Shown here piece after piece: positions 25,684 through 32,346 of a stretch of 32,346 nt of DNA. Origin of the DNA: Bacteroidota bacterium. Lineage in GTDB: Bacteria; Bacteroidota; Bacteroidia; AKYH767-A; OLB10. Location: contig JAKPPP010000343.1 in assembly GCA_029547265.1 (NCBI GenBank), positions 1-32,346 of the forward strand, written 5' to 3'. Under the pieces are notes generated by a model. It saw only the letters and a list, made by a program, of their open reading frames with translations. It was not told where the DNA came from and did no database searches. The translations under genes were made by a program, and so were the position numbers. Each line of letters opens with the position of its first letter. The first letter of the stretch is position 1.

Positions 25684-25725
25684 ATCCTGTATCCTTCATC
25701 CTGTATCCTGCATCCTTCATCCTCC
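25684..25725 (+). repeat. Heptamer array, six ATCCNNN units
   Basis: Six exact seven-base units: ATCCTGT, ATCCTTC, ATCCTGT, ATCCTGC, ATCCTTC, ATCCTCC. It has the same ATC phase as the arrays by the four-helix-bundle gene but a C-rich variant. It sits between the terminators of the AT-hook gene and dnaK. The rest of the 25488-25733 spacer is AT-rich and shows nothing recognised. Confidence 0.9.
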
Positions 25726-25733
25726 ATCAATAA

Positions 25734-25768
25734 AAAAAGCCGGACATCATCTCTGATTCCGGCTTTTT
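25734..25768 (-). terminator. Intrinsic terminator of dnaK
   Basis: AAAAAGCCGGA (25734-25744) pairs with TCCGGCTTTTT (25758-25768), 11 bp, 16 bp beyond the dnaK stop. Read on the minus strand it ends in a T run. Confidence 0.88.
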
Positions 25769-25784
25769 AATATTTACCTAAGAA

Positions 25785-27698
25785 TTACTTCTTATCTTCT
25801 TTTACTTCTTCGAAGTCGACATCAGTTACGTTTCCGCCTTCTGTTGAAGCTTGAGGATTTCCGTTTGCTTCTGCTCCCGGTTGTGCTCCTGCTTCTTGTG
25901 ATGCGTTGTACATATCTTGCGATGCTGCCTGCCATGCTGCGTTAAGCGATGCGAATGCAGTGTCGATTGCTGAGATATCGCGGTTCTTATGCGCTTCTTT
26001 AAGCTGTGCTAGTGCGTTCTCGATTACTGTCTTCTTTTCTGCAGGGATTTTGTCGCCAAATTCACCTAATTGCTTTTCAGTTTGGAAGATCAATGAGTCA
26101 GCTTGATTTACTTTTTCAGCTTCTTCTTTAAACTTACGATCCGATTCAGCATTTGCTTCTGCTTCATCTTTCATTCGTTTAATTTCTTGCTCGTTCAATC
26201 CAGATGATGCCTCGATACGGATATTTTGGCTCTTTCCGGTTGCTTTATCTTTCGCTGTTACGTGTAATATACCGTTAGCGTCAATGTCGAAGATTACTTC
26301 AATTTGAGGTACTCCTCGTGGAGCAGGAGGGATGCTGTCGAGGTGGAAACGACCGATTGTACGGTTGTCTTTCGCCATGGGACGTTCTCCTTGAAGGATG
26401 TGAATTTCTACCGAAGGTTGATTGTCAGATGCCGTTGAGAAGGTTTCCGATTTCTTCGTAGGAATTGTTGTGTTCGATTCAATTAAGCGAGTGAATACTC
26501 CTCCCATTGTTTCGATACCTAACGATAAAGGAGTAACATCAAGTAACAATACGTCTTTTACTTCTCCTGTTAATACCGCTCCTTGAATTGCAGCTCCTAA
26601 AGCAACTACTTCATCTGGATTTACTCCTTTCGATGGTTTTTTACCGAAGAATTTCTCTACTAATTCTTGAATCGCTGGTATACGTGTTGATCCACCTACT
26701 AAGATTACTTCATCTACTTCTGATGGTTGCATCTTAGCATCTGATAATGCTTTCTTGCAAGGCTCAAGAGTACGTTGAATTAAAGTATCTGCTAATTGCT
26801 CGAATTTCGCTCTTGTAAGTGTTTTTACAAGGTGTTTCGGAATTCCGTCAACAGGCATGATATATGGTAAGTTGATCTCTGTTTGAGATGAACTCGATAA
26901 TTCGATTTTTGCTTTTTCTGCAGCTTCTTTCAAACGTTGCATTGCCATCGGATCTTTTCTTAAGTCGATGCCTTCGTCGTTTTTGAATTCTTCTGCTAAC
27001 CAATCGATGATCACTTGGTCGAAGTCGTCTCCTCCAAGGTGTGTATCTCCATTCGTTGATTTTACTTCAAATACTCCGTCTCCTAATTCAAGTACTGAGA
27101 TGTCGAATGTACCACCACCTAAGTCGAATACCGCAACTTTCGTATCAGTATGTTTCTTGTCTAAGCCGTATGCTAACGCTGCAGCTGTAGGCTCGTTGAT
27201 GATACGTAATACTTTTAATCCCGCGATTTCGCCGGCTTCTTTCGTTGCTTGACGTTGTGAGTCGTTGAAGTACGCAGGAACTGTTACAACCGCTTCTGTT
27301 ACTTCATGTCCTAAATAGTCTTCCGCTGTTTTCTTCATTTTCTGAAGTACCATAGCAGAGATTTCTTGTGGAGTGTATAAACGATCTGTGATCTTAACGC
27401 GTGGCGTGTTGTTGTCGCCTTTTACTACTTCATATGGAACACGGGAAATCTCTAAAGAAACTTTGTCGAATGATTCTCCCATGAATCGTTTAATTGATTG
27501 AATGGTATGCTTAGGATTCGTGATGGCTTGACGCTTTGCAGGATCTCCTACCTTGCGTTCTCCGTCCTTAATAAAAGCAACCATCGAGGGGGTTGTTCTG
27601 CGACCCTCGCTGTTGGGGATTACAACCGGTTCGTTACCTTCCATAACGGCAACGCATGAATTGGTGGTCCCAAGGTCGATTCCAATAACTTTTCTCAT
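25785..27698 (-). CDS. dnaK: Molecular chaperone DnaK (Hsp70)
   Basis: This encodes 637 residues, full length. The ATPase domain has the phosphate-1 loop [11 protein letters not shown], the phosphate-2 motif [13 protein letters not shown], the [10 protein letters not shown] segment and the late [12 protein letters not shown]. The substrate domain has [17 protein letters not shown]. The C-terminal lid ends in a [16 protein letters not shown] tail typical of DnaK. It folds and protects cytosolic proteins with DnaJ and GrpE, which are not in this window. It is a single gene with its own terminator; upstream lie repeated TGACA motifs. No unusual residues noticed. Confidence 0.98.
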   Translation of the reverse strand: MRKVIGIDLGTTNSCVAVMEGNEPVVIPNSEGRRTTPSMVAFIKDGERKVGDPAKRQAITNPKHTIQSIKRFMGESFDKVSLEISRVPYEVVKGDNNTPRVKITDRLYTPQEISAMVLQKMKKTAEDYLGHEVTEAVVTVPAYFNDSQRQATKEAGEIAGLKVLRIINEPTAAALAYGLDKKHTDTKVAVFDLGGGTFDISVLELGDGVFEVKSTNGDTHLGGDDFDQVIIDWLAEEFKNDEGIDLRKDPMAMQRLKEAAEKAKIELSSSSQTEINLPYIMPVDGIPKHLVKTLTRAKFEQLADTLIQRTLEPCKKALSDAKMQPSEVDEVILVGGSTRIPAIQELVEKFFGKKPSKGVNPDEVVALGAAIQGAVLTGEVKDVLLLDVTPLSLGIETMGGVFTRLIESNTTIPTKKSETFSTASDNQPSVEIHILQGERPMAKDNRTIGRFHLDSIPPAPRGVPQIEVIFDIDANGILHVTAKDKATGKSQNIRIEASSGLNEQEIKRMKDEAEANAESDRKFKEEAEKVNQADSLIFQTEKQLGEFGDKIPAEKKTVIENALAQLKEAHKNRDISAIDTAFASLNAAWQAASQDMYNASQEAGAQPGAEANGNPQASTEGGNVTDVDFEEVKEDKK

Positions 27699-27793
27699 GT
27701 GTGATGTGTTTTTCTTTTTGTTTGTTTGCCGTTAGTCAATCACTATGCCACCCGCAATAAAAGGCAGGATTGGCAGCTATTTTTAATGGTTTT

Positions 27794-27848
27794 TGACAGA
27801 TATTACTGACAGAATGACAATTCGACAGCAGTCGAGCAATCATTGTCA
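27794..27848 (-). promoter_or_regulatory. TGACA repeats and a nested hairpin upstream of dnaK
   Basis: On the + strand TGACA occurs at 27794, 27807 and 27815, and the last one also forms a hairpin: TGACAAT (27815-27821) with ATTGTCA (27842-27848), enclosing TCGAC (27822-27826) with GTCGA (27831-27835). The hairpin includes the stop codon of the lipoprotein gene upstream, so it may act as its terminator, while the TGTCA direct repeats could be part of dnaK control. Confidence 0.4.
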
Positions 27849-28880
27849 GTTGAAAAGACCTTTCGTATACTGGCTGTTTAGCAACGAATCTTGGGTAGGG
27901 GAATTGAATTTAATGTTGGGTGATGTGCTGATCCAACGACTTGTGAAAATTCCTTTCCCGTTTGAAAGATTGGTGTATTCCGGGATATAATTAACTGTAT
28001 TTCCCGGAGCGTTGACTTGAATGTAATTATACAAATCTTCGCTGCCTACTGTGAAAATATAGTCGGCATCGATAAAGCCTATCGGACGATAAACTAATGG
28101 GTCTTTCTTGATTTTTTCTTTCAGGTAACGGAAGATTACTTGTCCGTCGAGTAAGAAAGTTAGGATTTGTCCCCCGTTAGTATTGAGCGATGTTTGGTTG
28201 GGTAGATAGTAATCGACGTATTTGTCGACAGCGTTACCCGAACTAATATTGATTTCTTTGTATTTGAATCGCATGATGAGTCCGTAAACTTTACCGTTTT
28301 TACCCGACGATATTTTCACATTGAACGGAAACTCCGATGCTAAATTCACTTTTGTAGAAGGGAATAAGTTCAGCTGGCTGATAGTTTCTACCAAAGTAGT
28401 TGTGGCAGTAGTTACTTTCCCCGACATTTTGTTTTTTATTTCGAGGGTATAGTCGGCATCGTTTTTTAAAGGGAAAAATGGATCATAAGTGATGGTGCCG
28501 TTAGTTTCTCTGATTTGTTTGTAGAGTTGGTAAACAATATGTTTCTCATCAGTAAACAATCCTTCATTTTTTGTGAATCCGAAATTCGGACGAAGTAACA
28601 TCGTGTCTTTAGCTACTTTGTTAACTCTTTCATAAACGTGAATTTCCACTTTCGCTGTATCGTAATAGATACTATCGGGATATTGAGCCATCAAAAGGGC
28701 ATTTCCTTCGCCTAGGAATCCTTTTTGGACACGTACGAAGTGAGCAGAATCATTGCGGTTTAAAAGTCCGTAAACGACAGGAAAATCGTCGTATTCGTCA
28801 AGTATATCAAGTGTATTGTCGCATGCACTAAAGCCAATAACGGCTGCAATCAGTAAAATGAAAATGTTTGTTTTGGTCAT
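27846..28880 (-). CDS. DUF4249-like lipoprotein
   Basis: This encodes 344 residues. A lipoprotein signal ends in the lipobox FSAC (cysteine ~20). The mature part is beta-rich, with VVYGLLNRNDSAHFVRVQKGF near the start and YTNLSNGKGIFTSR near the end, recalling the conserved order of DUF4249 family proteins of Bacteroidota (usually ~270 residues or more), though no functional residues are defined. Such lipoproteins are often near TonB-dependent receptors; none is seen here. It is upstream of dnaK on the same strand, with a ~150-bp gap, and divergent from the LysE gene by 133 bp. Family assignment is moderate. Confidence 0.7.
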   Translation of the reverse strand: MTKTNIFILLIAAVIGFSACDNTLDILDEYDDFPVVYGLLNRNDSAHFVRVQKGFLGEGNALLMAQYPDSIYYDTAKVEIHVYERVNKVAKDTMLLRPNFGFTKNEGLFTDEKHIVYQLYKQIRETNGTITYDPFFPLKNDADYTLEIKNKMSGKVTTATTTLVETISQLNLFPSTKVNLASEFPFNVKISSGKNGKVYGLIMRFKYKEINISSGNAVDKYVDYYLPNQTSLNTNGGQILTFLLDGQVIFRYLKEKIKKDPLVYRPIGFIDADYIFTVGSEDLYNYIQVNAPGNTVNYIPEYTNLSNGKGIFTSRWISTSPNIKFNSPTQDSLLNSQYTKGLFN

Positions 28881-29013
28881 AACTTTTCAAAAGTAGTGGA
28901 ATTCAATAAATGTTCAGCCATCTTTAAAAATTTTATAAAAATTATTCGTTTACGGTGATTCCGGGCTTCCGTAATAACAATTCCTTTATTTTTATGCCCG
29001 AAGCGGCTTATTT

Positions 29014-29637
29014 ATGGTAGAAGCAATTGTGTCAGGTATTTCATTGGGGTTTGTATTGGCGCTCTTATTGGGTCCCGTATTTTTCATGCTCATAAATACC
29101 AGTATTAAAAAAGGATTTACTCCTGCAGCTTATTTAGCTGTTGGGGTGATGCTTAGTGACGCCCTTTATATTGTTATCGCTTATTTCAGCAGCTCAGCCT
29201 TACAATTAATACAAACCAATAAAGAAATGATTGGCCTTGGAGGCGGGCTATTACTCATCGTCTTTGGAATCGTCAATATTCTAAAGAAGCCTATAATGGA
29301 AGGTGATCAGTTGGAACTTCCCGACGATAGCAAGACCTATTTGATTGACACCGGCAAAGGATTTATGATGAATATGCTGAATCCTTTCGTATTGATTTTT
29401 TGGGTTGGCGTAAGTACTACATTAACGGTTAAAGATCATTTCACCCCAATGCATACCTATTTGTTTTTTGGATGTGCCTTGGCAACGGTATTGGCAACAG
29501 ATTTACTGAAGGCCTTCCTGGCAGTGAAATTAAAAACCATTATTAAACCTTCTTTTTTAGTTTGGCTAAATAGGATTTCGGGCGCCGGACTGATGATTTT
29601 CGGAATCCGCATGCTTTGGATGCTTTTTGTGAAGTAA
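29014..29637 (+). CDS. LysE-family amino acid exporter
   Basis: This encodes 207 residues with about six hydrophobic segments. The start has the LysE/RhtB-type GISLGFVLALLLGPVFFMLI followed by the loop KKGFTPAAYLAVGVMLSDA, and the MLNPFVLIFWVG element in the middle is also conserved in the family. The usual RhtB-type proline/aspartate positions are kept. It probably exports amino acids or similar small molecules across the cytoplasmic membrane. Start by ATG 29014. It is solitary, divergent from the lipoprotein gene. Confidence 0.85.
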   Translation: MVEAIVSGISLGFVLALLLGPVFFMLINTSIKKGFTPAAYLAVGVMLSDALYIVIAYFSSSALQLIQTNKEMIGLGGGLLLIVFGIVNILKKPIMEGDQLELPDDSKTYLIDTGKGFMMNMLNPFVLIFWVGVSTTLTVKDHFTPMHTYLFFGCALATVLATDLLKAFLAVKLKTIIKPSFLVWLNRISGAGLMIFGIRMLWMLFVK

Positions 29638-29980
29638 ATCGGTTAATTTCTTGACGATTTCAGTTTATTATTTCTTGAAATCATTTGAATGGTAGCCTCT
29701 AAAAACAATTTAAGAGGTTGCTAAGCAGTGAATTACATGTTTGTTTGGTAACAATTTTCAAACTTGCGGGTAAAAAGGAGGAAATTTCTTTTCAACTATC
29801 CTTGACAAGTATGTATTGAATGTAGTAAGTTTACGATCGAATCCTGCTTTGTTTTTGGTTAGGGGGGCAACAAAACCAATATTATCGGATCATTCACCCA
29901 GAAATTAAGGTCTTTGGCGAAATATAATGTATCTATCCCGAATGGGTTGGCGTATATTTAGTTAAAGGTAAATACAGTAA
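29638..29980. other. 343-bp spacer between the exporter and the sugar transferase
   Basis: No gene seen. It has a weak inverted repeat, GCCTCT against AGAGGTTGC, at about 29695-29720, and AT-rich DNA with TATATTTAG near 29953 that could be a poor -7 box for the sugar transferase. Confidence 0.4.
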
Positions 29981-31015
29981 ATGAACAAAGAACAATTAAA
30001 AGAGATAAAGCCTGAGGTTAAAAAACTGTTGGGCAAGTATGTCGATATCGAGGCGGAGGAGACGAAGCTGATGATGACGACTACGCCTTTTAATATTCAA
30101 AATTTCGATGAACATAGTAGTGAGGCCATTATTAATCTTAAAAAGATCAATGATATTCGCTTCGTAAATAAATTTCAAGAGGCTGTTAATGAGAAACTGC
30201 CGATGGGTGGTATTTACATTGGCTTTGTTGAAACGCAAGAGCAACGTCATCGTCGTTTATTGCATAAGTTCGTGCCTGTAATGGCTCAGCTTTATTTGGT
30301 ACTCGACTTTGTTTTTAAACGTGTATTCCCGAAACTTCCTTTCTTTAAGAAATTATATTTCTTCGTTACTGACGGAAGAAATCGTGTGATGTCGAAGGCC
30401 GAAGCATTGGGCCGTTTAGTGTCATGCGGATTCAGAATTCTTGAAGTAAAGGAAATTGATAATTACTTATACTTCGTCGGACAAAAAGAAAAGTTGCCGA
30501 GTTATGATTTGAATCCTTCTTACGGTCCTTTATTCGCGATGAAAAGGGTAGGTAAGGATGGTAAAATCATCAATGTATTTAAGTTTCGTACCATGTATCC
30601 TTATGCAGAGTATTTGCAGGAATACATCTACGAGCAAAATAAACTAACTGAAGGCGGCAAATTTGCCGATGATTTTAGAATTACCAATTGGGGTAAGTTC
30701 CTTCGTCGCTTCTGGCTCGATGAGTTGCCAATGATCATCAATCTCTTTAAAGGTGATTTGAAAATTGTTGGAGTGCGTCCTTTAAGTCGCCATTATTATT
30801 CGCTTTATACCAAAGAGCTTCAGGAGAAACGCATTGATTCGAAACCGGGATTATTGCCTCCTTTTTATGTTGATATGCCAAAGACTCTTGAAGAAATTAT
30901 TGATTCGGAGTTGAAGTATTTGAAACAATATGAAAAGAGTCCAATGAAAACGGATTTTCAATATTTTTGGGCAATCCTAAATAATATTTTTATTAGAAAA
31001 GCGAGGAGTAATTAA
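29981..31015 (+). CDS. Bacterial sugar transferase with unusual N-terminal half
   Basis: This encodes 344 residues. The C-terminal ~165 residues are the bacterial sugar transferase (WcaJ/WbaP/polyprenyl-phosphate phosphoglycosyl transferase) domain: GPLFAMKRVGKDGK, VFKFRTMYPYAE, the ITNWGKFLRRFWLDELPMI segment with catalytic Asp247-Glu248, FKGDLKIVGVRPLSR and SKPGLLPPFYVD. Such enzymes place the first sugar phosphate on undecaprenyl phosphate. The N-terminal ~170 residues are not the usual polytopic membrane region. They contain MGGIYIGFVE, a hydrophobic FVPVMAQLYLVLDFVF and SKAEALGRLVSCGFRILEV, which hints at a degenerate Rossmann/methyltransferase-like domain. It converges with the exosortase set with no spacer, so it probably supports an exopolysaccharide made alongside that system. 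Confidence 0.85.
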   Translation: MNKEQLKEIKPEVKKLLGKYVDIEAEETKLMMTTTPFNIQNFDEHSSEAIINLKKINDIRFVNKFQEAVNEKLPMGGIYIGFVETQEQRHRRLLHKFVPVMAQLYLVLDFVFKRVFPKLPFFKKLYFFVTDGRNRVMSKAEALGRLVSCGFRILEVKEIDNYLYFVGQKEKLPSYDLNPSYGPLFAMKRVGKDGKIINVFKFRTMYPYAEYLQEYIYEQNKLTEGGKFADDFRITNWGKFLRRFWLDELPMIINLFKGDLKIVGVRPLSRHYYSLYTKELQEKRIDSKPGLLPPFYVDMPKTLEEIIDSELKYLKQYEKSPMKTDFQYFWAILNNIFIRKARSN

Positions 31016-31504
31016 TTAGCTTTCTTTGGGCTTATCAAGTTTAAAAGCCTTTATTATTACGATAAACACCAGAATGAAAAATGGTGATAATATTAAGTCT
31101 TCTAAGTAATGTGCCAAGCCGGCACTAAGTCGATAATCAAATCCAATTCCTTTAAGAGATATTAAAATAAAGCACATAAACATTGTAATTATGAAAAAAA
31201 ATGCAGTGATTTTTGCTAGGGATTTGCGCATCGAAATTAATCCAATTAAGAGGCTGCTTGAAATCATATAGGCAATTCCGAATAATACCGAAGATTGAAG
31301 CTTAGGGGAAAAATGAAAACTGCTAATGTTTAGTAATTCCGAATGAAAATTTGTTGCCTCCGTTCGAGGGTACCTGTTGATGAAAGTTAGTCCGTTTTCG
31401 CTAAAAACTAAAAACTTCGATTCTCTTTTCAGTCCTATCCAAATAATAAAGAAAACAAGGAGAGCAATAGCGAAATAGCGTAGTATTAAATTAAGCTTTT
31501 TCAT
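31016..31504 (-). CDS. Four-helix membrane protein associated with the exosortase
   Basis: This encodes 162 residues. Hydrophobic segments are at about 8-24 (RYFAIALLVFFIIWIGL), 74-91, 97-118 and 138-156, giving four membrane helices, with a charged loop of ~45 residues after the first and a basic C-terminus. No enzyme motif seen. Its start overlaps the exosortase gene by 14 bp, so both are translated from one transcript and probably act together. Small membrane proteins beside exosortases are known in Bacteroidota; I recall one linked to the XrtX type, but cannot check it. Confidence 0.65.
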   Translation of the reverse strand: MKKLNLILRYFAIALLVFFIIWIGLKRESKFLVFSENGLTFINRYPRTEATNFHSELLNISSFHFSPKLQSSVLFGIAYMISSSLLIGLISMRKSLAKITAFFFIITMFMCFILISLKGIGFDYRLSAGLAHYLEDLILSPFFILVFIVIIKAFKLDKPKES

Positions 31505-32048
31505 CGTTAACTATTTCATTGAATGCTGAAAACTTATTTACCCATATCATCCATAATGCGAATATGAAAGAGTACACTATAACAGTAAATGTGTAGTGAT
31601 GGTTAAAGTCAAGATGTTCAGGAGCTTTTAATTGAATTAATGCCAGAATTGCAGCTCTCAATGTATTAATCAAGTAAATGCCTATTATTCCTAAAGGGAT
31701 AAATACAAGTTTCTTTTTTAAGTTCCCGGGAAAACAAATTATAAAACCTGCAAACAAAACGAAAAGTTCTAAACCGTTGCAACGATTTCCAACTCCTACC
31801 ATAGAAACATTATTGATCTGAACAATTACTTGGTGAATCCCCGGCGTTGTGCTGCCCGTAAACCCTGCAATACTTAATATTGTTGCAGCGTCTGTTGCAA
31901 CACGATTATTTAACCAATTATCAACTATTCCTGACGGAGATATAAAAAAATCATATGAAATAAACCAAAGTAAATAAAGAAATACTGCTTTGATTAAAAA
32001 TAAAGCAATCTGCCTTTGTTGCTTGTCTTTAATGAATTTTTCTAGCAT
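31491..32048 (-). CDS. Exosortase family protein
   Basis: This encodes 185 residues, the length of the compact exosortases of Bacteroidota, with several membrane helices. The three expected catalytic positions are visible: Cys90 in GNRCNGLELFVLF, Arg131 in NTLRAAILA, and His150 or His151 in NHHYTFTVIVY. Exosortases act like transpeptidases that cut C-terminal sorting signals of exported proteins, usually in organisms making exopolysaccharide. Subtype is probably the one paired with PID-type C-terminal signals (I believe XrtX); F and other types differ. It overlaps the following gene and lies 88 bp after the candidate substrate gene, on the same strand. Confidence 0.88.
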   Translation of the reverse strand: MLEKFIKDKQQRQIALFLIKAVFLYLLWFISYDFFISPSGIVDNWLNNRVATDAATILSIAGFTGSTTPGIHQVIVQINNVSMVGVGNRCNGLELFVLFAGFIICFPGNLKKKLVFIPLGIIGIYLINTLRAAILALIQLKAPEHLDFNHHYTFTVIVYSFIFALWMIWVNKFSAFNEIVNDEKA

Positions 32049-32084
32049 TAAGTTAAATATGTCCTAAATTGGAAATGTCCGAAT

Positions 32085-32118
32085 ACATCAAAGGTTAGCT
32101 CGCGCTAACCTTTGATGT
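32085..32118 (-). terminator. 15-bp perfect hairpin between substrate and exosortase genes
   Basis: ACATCAAAGGTTAGC (32085-32099) pairs with GCTAACCTTTGATGT (32104-32118) around a four-base loop. It lies 19 bp after the substrate stop. On the minus strand the hairpin is not followed by a clear T run (the T run is on the other side), so it may be a partial terminator or a stabiliser of the substrate mRNA, letting the substrate be made in excess of the sortase. Confidence 0.5.
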
Positions 32119-32136
32119 GTTTTCTGTTAAAGCTGA

Positions 32137-32316
32137 TTACTTAGCTTTTCTTTTGTCATTGATTTTTTTCATTCCGTATCCAGCCCCTGCAACTAATAGT
32201 GCACTAAGACCACCATCGATAGGTACATTTGGATTGCAGTTCTGAGCAAATAATGGCATAGATGCAATCATCAAGAATGCAACTACAGGAAGAGATTTAA
32301 GGATAGTATTTTTCAT
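32137..32316 (-). CDS. Tiny exported protein with PID-type C-terminal sorting signal
   Basis: This encodes 59 residues. Residues 1-25 are a signal peptide (KSLPVVAFLMIASMPLFAQ). Then only NCNPNV comes before the motif PIDGG at 32-36, followed by a hydrophobic helix (LSALLVAGAGYGM) and a basic tail (KKINDKRKAK). This three-part end (short motif, helix, basic cluster) is the exosortase recognition pattern; PIDGG fits the PID-CTERM type. After removal of the signal peptide and C-terminal part, the product would be ~10 residues, one of them Cys. It could be a peptide, an anchor, or a small modified unit. It lies just upstream of the exosortase. The start is the only ATG giving the signal peptide. 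Confidence 0.85.
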   Translation of the reverse strand: MKNTILKSLPVVAFLMIASMPLFAQNCNPNVPIDGGLSALLVAGAGYGMKKINDKRKAK

Positions 32317-32346
32317 GTATTATTGGTTTTCTGATATCTATAATAG

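Overview
The window is AT-rich bacterial DNA from a member of the Bacteroidota. The evidence is a C-terminal type IX secretion (T9SS) sorting domain, TAnnTTTG-type -7 promoter boxes with a TTTG -33 element, a TamB-like giant protein, a DUF4249-like lipoprotein, lipoproteins with short SC/AC lipoboxes, and an exosortase with a PID-type C-terminal sorting substrate. I cannot place it more finely than phylum.

The window has two halves. Positions 1-17200 are an accessory-looking stretch. Nearly every gene lies on the + strand, most stand alone, spacers are long (150-670 bp), and functions are unrelated: a propeller/zinc-finger protein (5' cut by the window edge), small lipoprotein and membrane proteins, two methyltransferase-fold proteins (one with a secretion signal), a seven-repeat T9SS protein, an ArsR/SRPBCC/DoxX operon, a lactonase-like propeller, a type II NADH dehydrogenase and a PrsW-type intramembrane protease. 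Decay is frequent: an AraC C-terminal stub, a DoxX frameshift in an A run, an in-frame TGA, an IS256-type transposase with three in-frame TAG codons, and a shredded membrane gene. Three spacers carry a diverged module of about 80 bp ending in a -7-like box, which may be a dispersed promoter-bearing repeat.

Positions 17200-29640 are mainly housekeeping genes on both strands: a coiled-coil membrane protein, a four-helix-bundle (23S rRNA intervening-sequence-type) gene bracketed by oppositely oriented ATCNNNN heptamer arrays, tsaD, tamB, an AT-hook protein, dnaK, a DUF4249-like lipoprotein and a LysE-type exporter. Repeats in this part are 66-bp tandem units with a small hairpin, and heptamer arrays at three places.

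Positions 29980-32346 hold the most interesting unit. A sugar transferase with an unusual N-terminal half converges with a minus-strand set made of a tiny sorting substrate (59 aa: signal peptide, a PIDGG motif, a membrane helix and a basic tail, with almost no cargo), an exosortase with Cys/Arg/His candidates, and a small four-helix membrane protein overlapping it. A 15-bp hairpin separates substrate from sortase. Together they suggest an exosortase-type processing system tied to exopolysaccharide synthesis. The family type is known; the near absence of cargo is what deserves study.
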